Source: Thioalkalivibrio thiocyanodenitrificans ARhD 1
Lineage (GTDB): Bacteria > Pseudomonadota > Gammaproteobacteria > Ectothiorhodospirales > Ectothiorhodospiraceae
Length of the DNA: 64,000 nt
Direction: 5' to 3'
Assembly: GCF_000378965.1 (NCBI RefSeq)
Contig: NZ_KB900536.1
Span: 1,003,583 to 1,067,582 of the forward strand
Positions within the stretch are counted from its first letter, which is position 1. Every line of letters starts with the position of its first letter. Shown here in pieces: positions 53,861 through 62,527 of the stretch. The notes below the pieces were generated by a model. That model saw only the letters and a program-made list of their open reading frames with translations. It had not been told where the DNA came from and made no database searches. A program made the position numbers and the translations under genes.

Positions 53861-54838
53861 TCAGTTGGCTTCCATGCCCTCGAACAACTGCTCCAGGGTC
53901 ACCTGCTGGCGCTCCCAGAGTTCCCGCGTCTCGGCCCGGTTCATGACACGCAGGGGTGAGCCGCCCGCCAGCATGCGGCCCTTCACGCGGTCGTGGTTGA
54001 ACATGTTCACGAACGCCTCGGACAGCCGCTCCAGCCGGTCCGCGGGGACGCCCTGGGGTGCCATCACACCGCGGAAGTTCACGCTGGTGTCGTCCACGTC
54101 GAAGCCCCGCTCCTTCAGGGTAGGCACATCCGGCAGGAAGTCCTTGTCACGCTCCAGGTCCGCGATGGCCAGGATTTTCAGACGATCGCGCGCACGATAG
54201 GCGTCGGACAGGTTGTTGAAGCCCGCCATGGTCTGACCGCCCTGCACGAACCGCATGGCATCCACACCGCCGGAAGTAGGCACATAACGCAGCTCGATGT
54301 CTGCCGCCCGCTCCAACTGCAGGCTCGCGATGTGGTGACCCACGAACTGTCCGGCACCCGATACCGTAACCCCGCCGGGATTCGCCCTGGCGTATTCGAC
54401 CAGATCTTCCACGGTGTCGAACTGGCTGTCCCGGGAGACGATCAGTACGGCAGGATCCGCACCCCAGTTGGCGATCGGCTCAAGGTTGTCCTTGTTGTAG
54501 TGGGTATCATGCATGATCGACTGCGCGATGAAATGCGGCACGTTGTATCCGGACAGCTCGTAGCCATCCTTGCCAAAGGACTGGACCACCTGGTTCCAGC
54601 CCACCTGACCACCGGCACCGGGGCGGTTGATGATCGCCACAGGCTGGCCCAGGAACTCCTCGGACGGAATGGTCACGATGCGTGCCTGGAAGTCGGAAGC
54701 ACCACCCGCGGTGTACGGGATCATTACGGTCAATGGACGTTCGGGGAAATCCGCCTGCACGGCGCCCAGCGCGCTCAGGCCGAATACGACCGGAACCGCC
54801 AGCAACCCCATCAGATATCGTTTCATGAAATTCATCAT
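53861..54838 (-). CDS. tctC: Periplasmic binding protein of a TTT transporter (TctC family), sulfonate cluster
   Basis: About 325 residues; the ATG at 54838 (or 54835) follows AAGGAGG. The signal peptide (YLMGLLAVPVVFGLSALGAVQA) is cleaved before DFPERPL. TctC features: VMIPYTAGGASDFQARI, NRPGAGGQVGWNQVV, GAGQFVGHHIASLQLE and APQGVPADRLERLSEAF. The ligand in this setting is probably sulfoacetate, since the gene lies between the TctAB permease and the sauST enzymes. Confidence 0.86.
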   Translation of the reverse strand: MMNFMKRYLMGLLAVPVVFGLSALGAVQADFPERPLTVMIPYTAGGASDFQARIVTIPSEEFLGQPVAIINRPGAGGQVGWNQVVQSFGKDGYELSGYNVPHFIAQSIMHDTHYNKDNLEPIANWGADPAVLIVSRDSQFDTVEDLVEYARANPGGVTVSGAGQFVGHHIASLQLERAADIELRYVPTSGGVDAMRFVQGGQTMAGFNNLSDAYRARDRLKILAIADLERDKDFLPDVPTLKERGFDVDDTSVNFRGVMAPQGVPADRLERLSEAFVNMFNHDRVKGRMLAGGSPLRVMNRAETRELWERQQVTLEQLFEGMEAN

Positions 54839-54912
54839 CGGTTACTACCTCCTTAACATCCCATTGTGGATTGTTTTGGGGCCGGTTCATGGCCGGCCCG
54901 CTGTTGGGCTCG

Positions 54913-55359
54913 TCAAAATAAGAGTGCTCGTGGCAAATGAACGTTCAACAGGAGAACAAACAAGAGATACAGGGTGAATGTGAAACACAGGCCGACGAAT
55001 ACCATGATTCCCAGCCGCCGCATGGTGAAACGTTCCGGGCTGAACACCAGGGCCGTGGCCATGAAGACCAGAAACGAGGTGGAGAAGAATCCCAGGCGCG
55101 GCGCGAGAAAGGCCAGCCCCAGCAGGATGACAAGCATGGGCCAGATGATCCGCATGGGGATCGATTCGATGTCGGCCGCCATGAGCAGCTTTCCGGGCTT
55201 GAACGCCATCACCGCGAGACCCACCGACAGCACGACCATGGTAAGCGCCACCATGCGCGGAAATTCGTACCCGCGGGCATCCGGCGATGACCAGATCAGG
55301 AGGCCGACGGACAGAAGCACGCAGGTGACGGCGGCCAGTCGTTGAGCCCAGACATTCAT
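54913..55359 (-). CDS. tctB: TTT transporter small permease (TctB family), sulfonate cluster
   Basis: 148 residues with four membrane segments (AVTCVLLSVGLLIWSS, MVVLSVGLAVMAF, IIWPMLVILLGLAFLA, MVFVGLCFTFTLYLLFVLLL). TctB size and layout. Overlaps the end of tctA (ATGA), and tctC follows after 74 bases. Unrelated in detail to the TctB at 3.2 kb. Confidence 0.83.
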   Translation of the reverse strand: MNVWAQRLAAVTCVLLSVGLLIWSSPDARGYEFPRMVALTMVVLSVGLAVMAFKPGKLLMAADIESIPMRIIWPMLVILLGLAFLAPRLGFFSTSFLVFMATALVFSPERFTMRRLGIMVFVGLCFTFTLYLLFVLLLNVHLPRALLF

Positions 55360-56879
55360 TTCCCCGATGCCTCCGCGCTTTGGGCCGCGCGACGTCTGCT
55401 GCGTATCTTGAGTTCACTGTAGATGCTGTAGCCCACCGACACGAGGCACAGGGAGATCAGTACGATATTGATGGTGCCGGTAAAGAAGTATGGCACGGGG
55501 CCGTCCAGGGCCGGGGCGATGATCAGCCCCTGGAGCAGGTTCTCCTCGGCAATGGGGCCGAGAATGATGCCCAGCACCACCGGTCCGGGGCCGAAACCGT
55601 AACGCATGGCGAAGTACATGCCCGTACCGAGCACGAGCATCACGAGAACGTCCGAATAGCTGTGCTGCACGCTGAACGTGCCGAAGATGGCCAGCACGGC
55701 CACGGCGCCCGCCATGTACTGCTTGGGAATACGGATCACGTAACGGCTCAGGGAACTGATATAGAGACCGAACACCATCAGCAGGATCTGCGCGGCCAGC
55801 AGGGCACCCAGGAACGTCCAGACCACCTGGCCGTGCTGCGTGAACAGATCCGGTCCAGGAAACAACCCCTGAATAAGCAGGCCGCCCAGCAGCACCGCCG
55901 CGGTGGGACTCCCCGGAATGCCCAGTGACAGCATGGGGACCAGTGACGACCCCACCATGGCATTGTTGGCGCTTTCCGAGGAAATGACGCCGTCCGCTTC
56001 CCCTTTGCCGTAATTCTCGGGATTCTTGCTGAACTTCTTGCTCTGATCGTAGGCCAGCAACCCGGCGATCTGCCCGCCGGCGCCGGGGATGAGCCCGACG
56101 ATGGCACCCACCACGCTGCCCAGGGAGAGCGTGCGCACCCGGCTCAGGTTGTAGCGCACCGACCGCCAGATGCTGCGGCTCTCCATCCGGAACTCTTCAC
56201 CGGACTGGCCCCGCCAGGCACTTTCCACCATGTAGAGCACCTGCGGAATGGCGAACAGCCCGATCAGCGCCGGCACGATGCTGACGCCGCCCTGCAGATG
56301 GCTGGTAAAGACGAATCGCTCCGTGCCGAGAATCGGGTTGAATCCGATCAGCGAGATCCAGATCCCGAACGCCCCGGCGATCAGCCCCTTCAGCACCGAC
56401 GCGCTGCCGAGCGATCCGATCACCGTGACGCCGAGGATGGCCACCCAGAAGAGTTCCGAAGGCCCGAAGCGCAACGCAAGTTCCGCCAGCGGCGGCGTGA
56501 AGAAGATCAGGACCAGCACGCCGAGCACACCGCCGATGCCGGAACTGATGAAGCAGTAATGCAGCGCCTCGGTGGCCCGGCCGCTCTTGGCCATGGGATG
56601 GCCGTCCAGGATCGTGGCGATATTGGCCGGCGCCCCCGGGATGTTGACGAGGATCGCGCTGACCGCGCCTCCGGCCACCGTGGAGGCATAGATCACGCCG
56701 AGCAGAATGAGCCCGGAGGTCGCATCCATCTGGAAGGTGAACGGGATCAGCAGCGCCACGGCCATGGTGGGGCTCACGCCGGGCATGGCGCCAAGCAGCA
56801 GCCCCACGACGGTCCCGAGGATCAGGATGACGAGGTTGACGCCACTGAATACCTCGGGAAGGTACGTTAGCAACTCCAC
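55356..56879 (-). CDS. tctA: TTT transporter large permease (TctA family), sulfonate cluster
   Basis: 507 residues, 11-12 membrane segments. The TctA motifs are GTVVGLLLGAMPGVSPTMAVALL at the N-terminus and AIVGLIPGAGGQIAGLLAYDQSKKF with EADGVISSESANNAMVGSS in the middle. It forms the transport channel. The tctA-tctB-tctC order differs from the 3-6 kb set (tctC-tctA-tctB), so the two systems are separate. It follows xsc by 299 bases. Confidence 0.92.
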   Translation of the reverse strand: MELLTYLPEVFSGVNLVILILGTVVGLLLGAMPGVSPTMAVALLIPFTFQMDATSGLILLGVIYASTVAGGAVSAILVNIPGAPANIATILDGHPMAKSGRATEALHYCFISSGIGGVLGVLVLIFFTPPLAELALRFGPSELFWVAILGVTVIGSLGSASVLKGLIAGAFGIWISLIGFNPILGTERFVFTSHLQGGVSIVPALIGLFAIPQVLYMVESAWRGQSGEEFRMESRSIWRSVRYNLSRVRTLSLGSVVGAIVGLIPGAGGQIAGLLAYDQSKKFSKNPENYGKGEADGVISSESANNAMVGSSLVPMLSLGIPGSPTAAVLLGGLLIQGLFPGPDLFTQHGQVVWTFLGALLAAQILLMVFGLYISSLSRYVIRIPKQYMAGAVAVLAIFGTFSVQHSYSDVLVMLVLGTGMYFAMRYGFGPGPVVLGIILGPIAEENLLQGLIIAPALDGPVPYFFTGTINIVLISLCLVSVGYSIYSELKIRSRRRAAQSAEASGK

Positions 56880-57067
56880 GATCGATTCTCCTGCCTCATG
56901 ACCCCTCCGCCGCTGTCCGGTGATCCCTTACCGGAACCTGTGCATGGCGCATGGAAACCTGTCCTCGGGGATCCGCGACCCCTGAAGATCCGTCCATGCG
57001 CTCGTTCGGGCAACACGCGATCCGATGCAATGCGCCTCCGCGGGGCACCGGATGCGTATTCACCCTT

Positions 57068-57082
57068 TATAGTCGTTCTATA
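57068..57082. promoter_or_regulatory. Possible promoter/operator before tctA, TATAG-N5-CTATA
   Basis: A perfect 5-5-5 inverted repeat in the xsc-tctA gap (56,880-57,178). The minus strand reads GACTATAAAGG, a possible -10 box. Similar CTATAAT and CTATAAA boxes occur upstream of xsc and iclR. The repeat could bind the IclR protein. A 16-bp palindrome just past the xsc stop (57,156-57,171) may end the xsc transcript. Confidence 0.35.
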
Positions 57083-57178
57083 TGGCTTCCCTATCTGCTG
57101 TCGACAATCTCGATCCGGCACGCAGCGGGCCGGTCACCTGCTTCCCCGGACAAGGGGGCGCCATGGCGCCCGCCCTGC

Positions 57179-58924
57179 TCACATGTACTTCTTGTACTTG
57201 TCCAGCAGGCGCTTGGGATGCTTGAGCGCGTCGCGGCGGAACGGGTCGCCCAGTTCCCGCGAGACATTGATCTCGATCACCGTGGTCTTGCCCTCCTGCT
57301 GCGCCTTGCATGCCGCAGCCAACGCGCCGCCCACATCGTCGAGCTTGTCGACGGTCACGCCCTCGGCACCCATGGAACGCGCAATCCCCGCCCATGACGG
57401 GCTGTTCAGATTCGAACCCACGAAACGCTCGCCGTAGTAATCCACCTGGTTCTTCTTCTCGGCGCCCCACTGGCGGTTGTTGAACACCACCGCCGTGACC
57501 GGGATGTTCTCCCGCACGCAGGTGAGGATCTCCACCATGCTCATCGCCCAGGCGCCATCACCCACGTAAGCCACCGCCGGTCGGTCCGGCGCACCCACCT
57601 TGCAACCGATGATCGCCGGCAGCGCATACCCGCAGTTGCCGAAACTCATGGCAGCGAAGAAGCTCCTTGGCTGTTCGAAGCGCAGGTAGGAATTGGACAC
57701 CGAGCAGATGTTGCCGATGTCCGTGGAAACCATGGCGTTGCCGGGCATGGCCTTCTCCAGTTCCCGAAGCACCTGACGCGGATGCAGGCCGCCGTCCGAA
57801 TCCGCCACCTTGAGACTCCAGTCGTCGCGCTCGTGGCTCCAGGAGTCGAGCTCCTTCTCCCACTGCGCCTTGGTGGTCTCGATGGTGCCAAGCCGCTCGT
57901 CACGGCTGGCGTCGCAGGCAAGCTTGCGGTCCTTGAGTCTTGCCAGCAGCGCACGCGCCACCGACGCCGCATCACCCAGCAGATCCACATCGGTGTTCTT
58001 CACCAGCCCCAGCATGTCCGGATTGACGTCCACCTGGATGATGCGCGCATCCTTCGGCCAGTAATCGAGCCCGTGCTGGGGCAGCGTGCCGAAGGGGCCA
58101 AGCCGGCTGCCGAGCGCCAGCACCACGTCGGCCTTCTCCATGAGCTGCATGCCGGCCTTGGAGCCCTGGTAGCCCAGCGGGCCGGCCCAAAGCTTGTGGC
58201 TCGCCGGGAAGGAGTCGTTGTGCAGGTAACTGTTGACCACCGGCGCGCTCAGGCGCTCGGCGAGTGCGATGCACTCGGCAACGCCGTCCGACATCACCAC
58301 CCCGCCTCCGGAGATGATGACCGGGAAACGTGCCTCGGCCAGCAGGTCGGCGGCCCGGTCCAGTTCACGCTCGCCGCCGGCGCCGCGCTCGATGACCTTC
58401 GGACCCGGGATCTCGCACTCGATCTCGCCGTAGAACAGATCACGCGGGATGTTGAGCTGGGTGGGCGCATTCTCGTTGATGGCACGATTGAAACAGCGCG
58501 CCGCGATCTCCGCCATGCGGTCCGAACGGCTCAGGTGCCCCTGGTACTTGGTGATCTTCTCGAAGTACGGCAGCTGCTCGGTCTCCTGGAAACCACCCAG
58601 GCCCTGGGAGTTGGTGCCCGTCTCCGGCGTGATCGCCACCACCGGGCTGTGCGCCCAGTAGGCCGCGGCGATGCCGGTGACAAAGTTGGTGATCCCCGGA
58701 CCGTTCTGAGCGACGCAGACCCCGTGCCGTCCGGTCACCCGGGAGTATCCGTCCGCCATGTGGGCGGATCCCTGTTCATGCACCGTGGGTATGAAACGGA
58801 TACCCGCCGGTTCGAAGATGTCCAGCGCATCCATGAACGCCGAACCCACGATGCCGAAGACATTCGTGACGCCATGCGCAGCCATTGTCTCCACCAAAGC
58901 CTCACTGGGGGTCATGCGTTTCAT
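57179..58924 (-). CDS. xsc: Sulfoacetaldehyde acetyltransferase
   Basis: 581 residues, full Xsc length. A thiamin diphosphate enzyme: N-terminal VFGIVGSAFMDALDIF...VHEQGSAHMADGYSRVTG with the catalytic Glu, the central domain, and the C-terminal pyrophosphate site GDGAWAMSMVEILTCVRENIPVTAVVFNN. The Xsc hallmarks EMSFGNCGYALP-like AAMSFGNCGYALPAIIG and FVGSNLNSPSWAGIARSMGA are clear. It splits sulfoacetaldehyde with phosphate into sulfite and acetyl phosphate. The ATG at 58924 follows AAGGAG. TATAAT on the minus strand at 59,045-59,040 is a candidate -10 box, about 110 bases upstream. Confidence 0.95.
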   Translation of the reverse strand: MKRMTPSEALVETMAAHGVTNVFGIVGSAFMDALDIFEPAGIRFIPTVHEQGSAHMADGYSRVTGRHGVCVAQNGPGITNFVTGIAAAYWAHSPVVAITPETGTNSQGLGGFQETEQLPYFEKITKYQGHLSRSDRMAEIAARCFNRAINENAPTQLNIPRDLFYGEIECEIPGPKVIERGAGGERELDRAADLLAEARFPVIISGGGVVMSDGVAECIALAERLSAPVVNSYLHNDSFPASHKLWAGPLGYQGSKAGMQLMEKADVVLALGSRLGPFGTLPQHGLDYWPKDARIIQVDVNPDMLGLVKNTDVDLLGDAASVARALLARLKDRKLACDASRDERLGTIETTKAQWEKELDSWSHERDDWSLKVADSDGGLHPRQVLRELEKAMPGNAMVSTDIGNICSVSNSYLRFEQPRSFFAAMSFGNCGYALPAIIGCKVGAPDRPAVAYVGDGAWAMSMVEILTCVRENIPVTAVVFNNRQWGAEKKNQVDYYGERFVGSNLNSPSWAGIARSMGAEGVTVDKLDDVGGALAAACKAQQEGKTTVIEINVSRELGDPFRRDALKHPKRLLDKYKKYM

Positions 58925-59280
58925 CAGTCTTTCTCCTTGGAAATAGGTCAGGCTCTGAATCCTGTCCCGCGGCCGGCCTCCCGAACCGGGGCCCGCGGCG
59001 GGTCACGAATCACGTCGGGCAGTACGAAATTAAGGGGCCATTATAGACAATTCCCGAGATGATGCGTCTCATTTTTAGCGTATTTTGTCGTTTTTGTGCA
59101 ATCAGAGGGAAAAAAGTTCTGGCCCATGGATTGCATGCACCTGTCCCGGACGGCATGGATTGCGAGAAACATGAATGACTTGCCGTCGGGAAATATCGCA
59201 CGGGATACACCGGGCGGTCGTGGTGACCGGACCGCCCGCATCGTCACGACGGCCGCAACGGTCCGGGTCTGCCCGGCGGT
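58925..59280. promoter_or_regulatory. xsc leader and promoter region
   Basis: 356 bases without a gene. It contains the minus-strand TATAAT at 59,045-59,040. GAGATGATGCGTCTC at 59,058-59,072, with GAGA/TCTC ends, lies where an activator or -35 contact would be. No good -35 box is present, which fits activated expression. Confidence 0.4.
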
Positions 59281-60048
59281 TCAGCCGTACATGATGGGGG
59301 CGAGTTCGCGGGCGGCCTCACGCAGATCCGGCAGGATGGCGCGCAGTTCCGCCAGGGAGCGGCGGGGAATGGAGGCATGAATGGATACGGCGACGATCGG
59401 CGCACCCCTGGGCGGGCGGATGGGCACGGCAATACAGGCCATCCCTTCGATGAATTCCTCGTTGTCGATGCCCACCTCCTCCCGGCGTGTACGCGCCAGT
59501 TCACGCTGAAAATCCTCCGGGTGCGTGATGGTGTGGCGGGTCTTGGGCTCGAGAACCAGCGAGGCGATCAGGCGGTCACGCACCCGCTTGGGCTGCAGGG
59601 CCAGCAACAGCTTGCCGGTGGCCGTGCAGTGCAGCGGCACATGGGAACCGACATCAAAACGCAGCCGCAGCGGCCAGGCGGAATCCACCCGGTCCAGGTA
59701 GGTGATGCGGTCACCTTCGAGCAGCACGATGTTGCAGGCCTCACCGACCTTCTTCGCCAGTTGCTGCAGGATCAGATGCTGCGGACCGCGCATGGCCTCG
59801 CACTGGAACACCTTGTAGGCAAGGTCACGCAATGCCGGGCCGGGCACGAAGCGACGGCCGGTCTCATCCTTGAGCAGGTAGCCCTCCTCCTCCAGCAGGG
59901 CCACGATGCGGTGTACGGTGGGTTTGGGCAGGCCTACCAGATCCGAGATCTCCGGAAGTGCCAGGGGCAGCTGGGCATTGGTCACCGCATGCAGCACCTG
60001 CAGCGTGCGCGCGCCCGCCGAACCGCTCTGACGCTTCTTAACCGGCAT
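59281..60048 (-). CDS. IclR-family transcriptional regulator of the sulfonate cluster
   Basis: 255 residues from the ATG at 60048 (GGAG upstream; a GTG 39 bases earlier is also open). The N-terminal winged helix (LPLALPEISDLVGLPKPTVHRIVALLEEEGYLLKDETG) is followed by the effector domain with the SHVPLHCTATGKLLLAL motif and EFIEGMACIAVPIRPPRGAPIVAVSIHA. It stands just upstream of xsc in the same direction, so it probably controls the xsc-tct-sau genes. The known sauSTU cluster of Cupriavidus necator also has its own regulator gene, sauR. Confidence 0.9.
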   Translation of the reverse strand: MPVKKRQSGSAGARTLQVLHAVTNAQLPLALPEISDLVGLPKPTVHRIVALLEEEGYLLKDETGRRFVPGPALRDLAYKVFQCEAMRGPQHLILQQLAKKVGEACNIVLLEGDRITYLDRVDSAWPLRLRFDVGSHVPLHCTATGKLLLALQPKRVRDRLIASLVLEPKTRHTITHPEDFQRELARTRREEVGIDNEEFIEGMACIAVPIRPPRGAPIVAVSIHASIPRRSLAELRAILPDLREAARELAPIMYG

Positions 60049-60311
60049 ATCCAGCCACTCCGCGGCCGCGGGCACCGGTCCACTCACCGTGACGCGGCAG
60101 TAAAACAGGCTGGTCGGCAGTCGTTGTTGTCACCATGCGGTTCCGTTCGATGTCGCGTCCGAAACAGGGCGCGATACCCGTTGCGATCGGAGAGATATGG
60201 AAGGCGCAGCCCACGCGAATATGAAACTCCCCCGCGTTTTTATAGCATGTCATCGCACCCCGGGCATTCGGGCCGGATGCTTTCAATCATGAAAACGCCG
60301 GCGGTGCCGAC
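60049..60311. other. ackA-iclR gap
   Basis: 263 bases without a gene. It includes a minus-strand TATAAAA at 60,244-60,238 that could be a -10 box for iclR. Nothing else was recognised. Confidence 0.35.
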
Positions 60312-61496
60312 TCACGCCATCTGCAGACAATCCAGCGTGTGCCGGGCGATCATCAGCTCCTCGTTGGTGGGGATCACCCACGCGTGGACCCCGCTGCCCC
60401 CGGTACTGATGCGGCCCGAGCCCTGCTCGTTGGCCGCTTCATCCAGCTGCAGACCCAGCCAGTCCAGGCGCCGGCAGATGGCCCGCCGTATGGGGGCCGC
60501 ATTCTCCCCGACCCCGGCGGTGAACACCAGCGCATCCAGTCCGCCCATGGCGGCCGCCAGGCTGCCGATCTCCCGAACCGCACGATAGACGTAGTACTCC
60601 ACCGCCTCGGCAGCCGCCGCTTCGTCGCTGGTCAACAGTTCCCGCATATCGGCGCTGATGCCGCCGGACAGGCCCAGCAGCCCGGATCGGCGGTAAAGCA
60701 GGTCCTCCAGCTCGGCAATGCTCATGCCTTCGTTCTGAAGCAGATGCAGGAGTACGCCCGGATCGATGCTGCCGCAGCGCTGGCCCATGGGCAGACCGTC
60801 CAGGGCGGTGAAGCCCATGGTCGTGGCCACGCTGCGGCCGTCCTGCAATGCACACATGCTGGCGCCGTTGCCCAGGTGCGCGACCACGGTCCGGCCGCGG
60901 GCGGCACGGGCGTCGACGTCCGGAAGCACCGAGGCGATGTACTCATAGGACAGGCCGTGGAATCCGTAGCGCAGGATGCCCCTGTCCTCGTACTCCCTGG
61001 GGAGCGCGAAGCGCTGTGCCACCCGGGGCTGCCGGCGGTGCACCGCGGTATCGAAACAGGCGACCTGAGGCAGGGACGACCACAACCGGGATACCGCGTG
61101 AATGGCCTTGAGATTCTGGAGCTGGTGCAGGGGCGCCAGGCTGCTGTAACTCTCCAGCATGGCCAGCGTGTCCGGCTCCAGACGCACGGGACGGCTGAAA
61201 TGGGCGCCGCCATGCACCACCCGGTGGCCCGCCCCCACCAGTTGCCCGTCTTCCAGAAGCTCCTCCAGCCAACGCAGCGCCTGGTCCAGGGCCTGATCGT
61301 GATCGGCGGCATCATCCAGATTGCGCCTGAGCAGGGATCGGCCCTGCTCATCTGCGAAGCAGAGATACGCACGGCGCCCCCCCAGGCCGTCGGCCTGCCC
61401 GCGAAAGCGCGGTTCCAGAACAAGGCCATTCACCGCGTAGAGCGCAAACTTGATACTGGACGAACCTGCATTGATGACCAGAAGGCTTCGGGTCAT
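60312..61496 (-). CDS. ackA: Acetate kinase
   Basis: 394 residues, standard length. N-terminal LLVINAGSSSIKFALYAV, the GHRVVHGG motif, FDTAVHRRQPRVAQRFALP and AHLGNGASMCALQDGRSVATTMGF (acetate kinase signatures); the C-terminal Gly-rich VFTAGVGENAAPIRRAI. It turns acetyl phosphate and ADP into acetate and ATP. It is colinear with iclR and xsc, which produces acetyl phosphate. Usually a pta gene follows xsc; no pta is present here. It may equally be a general housekeeping enzyme. Confidence 0.93.
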   Translation of the reverse strand: MTRSLLVINAGSSSIKFALYAVNGLVLEPRFRGQADGLGGRRAYLCFADEQGRSLLRRNLDDAADHDQALDQALRWLEELLEDGQLVGAGHRVVHGGAHFSRPVRLEPDTLAMLESYSSLAPLHQLQNLKAIHAVSRLWSSLPQVACFDTAVHRRQPRVAQRFALPREYEDRGILRYGFHGLSYEYIASVLPDVDARAARGRTVVAHLGNGASMCALQDGRSVATTMGFTALDGLPMGQRCGSIDPGVLLHLLQNEGMSIAELEDLLYRRSGLLGLSGGISADMRELLTSDEAAAAEAVEYYVYRAVREIGSLAAAMGGLDALVFTAGVGENAAPIRRAICRRLDWLGLQLDEAANEQGSGRISTGGSGVHAWVIPTNEELMIARHTLDCLQMA

Positions 61497-61566
61497 GGTG
61501 TCTCCGCATCTGTCTCAGGGCCGTCGAACTCGAAAGGCAATTCGGGACTGAAAGGTGAAAACATGG

Positions 61567-61741
61567 AGTAAAGTTCAAGGTTCAAAGTTCAAAGTTCAAG
61601 GCAAAGTCCCCCACGACGATCCCGCGGTGTCCTTATCCTTTGAACCTTGAACCTTGAACCTTGAACCTTGAACCTTGAACTTTGAACTTTGAACTTTGAA
61701 CTTTGAACTTTGAACTTTGAACTTTGAACTTTGAACTTTGC
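61567..61741. repeat. Heptamer element, family B
   Basis: Left arm GTTCAAGGTTCAAAGTTCAA, a centre with CCCACGACGATCCC, then about 17 TTGAACC/TTGAACT units to the right. It fills the 302-base gap between ackA and the DUF2173 genes, and it is the first heptamer element after the 30-kb gap. Confidence 0.92.
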
Positions 61742-61798
61742 CGCCGAGTATAGGGATCCGACCCGGCTCACGCGACCCGCCTGCCATCGCAAGGCCAC

Positions 61799-62131
61799 TC
61801 AGAAACGGGCCACGTCATCCAGTTCGCGCATGACCTCGTTGATGGAGGTCTCCGCATTGACGACGAGACAGACCAGGTTGCCGATGGAGCATACCGAGTG
61901 GGCATGTCCACGCACGATCCAGCCCTTGGGGGGTGTCCAGCCGCGCAGCCGGGTGAACATGGAGAACTGGTCCGCATTGCCCTGGGTGAAGCGCTTGTAG
62001 TCGTGAGCGAAGCGCGCCAGCCGGGACATGTTCACTGCATCCAGCAGTCCGTACCCCTCAACGAACGCGCCGTCGTCGCGGAAGCGGGCCACCACCATCA
62101 CGCCATCCAGCGCCAGCAGCCGCCTGATCAT
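61799..62131 (-). CDS. DUF2173 family protein, copy 3 of 3
   Basis: 110 residues. The DUF2173 pattern, close to the roadblock/LC7 fold: a short N-terminal ALDGVMVVARFRDDGAFVEGYG sheet, a helix (VNMSRLARFAHDYKRFTQGNADQF), then PKGWIVRGHAHSVCSIGNLVCLVV and a final helix INEVMRELDD. Last of three, three bases after the next. No enzymatic residues. Family members are common in sulfur-oxidising gammaproteobacteria. Function unknown. Confidence 0.8.
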   Translation of the reverse strand: MIRRLLALDGVMVVARFRDDGAFVEGYGLLDAVNMSRLARFAHDYKRFTQGNADQFSMFTRLRGWTPPKGWIVRGHAHSVCSIGNLVCLVVNAETSINEVMRELDDVARF

Positions 62132-62134
62132 TCC

Positions 62135-62473
62135 TCAGCCCGCCAGGGCGGCGTAGGCCGCTTCCACGTCGCCCTCTTCGTTGCGCAGTATCACCCCATG
62201 ACAACCATTGATGACGGCTGTCCAATCCATGCCGATGAGCGTGAATCCCTCGATGGGATAGAAACCGCTCATGCCGGTCAGTCCCTCCCAGCCCCGCGCC
62301 TGCATCGAGGCCAGGGATATGTTCGCCACACAGACATGGCTGAGCATGTCCAGGGCCACCTCATCCATGCCGGAATCCGGCGCGATCTCGTGACTGACCA
62401 GTTCTCCCTTGTCAGAGAACCGGAAGGCGGCGATGGCGCCGCTCAGCGTCATGAGCGTACTCAACTCAATCAT
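62135..62473 (-). CDS. DUF2173 family protein, copy 2 of 3
   Basis: 112 residues, MIELSTLMTLSGAIAAFRFSDKGELVSHE. It keeps the DUF2173 elements (helix with MDEVALDMLSHVCVANISLASM, GFYPIEGFTLIGMDWTAVI, VEAAYAALAG). Clearly related to its neighbours but only loosely so, so the duplication is old. A three-base gap to copy 3 implies coupling. Confidence 0.8.
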   Translation of the reverse strand: MIELSTLMTLSGAIAAFRFSDKGELVSHEIAPDSGMDEVALDMLSHVCVANISLASMQARGWEGLTGMSGFYPIEGFTLIGMDWTAVINGCHGVILRNEEGDVEAAYAALAG

Positions 62474-62527
62474 TCGAACACCTCTTCCCCTCGCTGCGCA
62501 TATGCGGACCCGGTACGGATGTCCGGG

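Noticed and set aside
50588-60048. Taurine or isethionate degradation cluster
   Set aside because: No taurine transaminase/dehydrogenase or isethionate dehydrogenase is present. The CoA ligase plus CoA-acylating aldehyde dehydrogenase fit sulfoacetate better.
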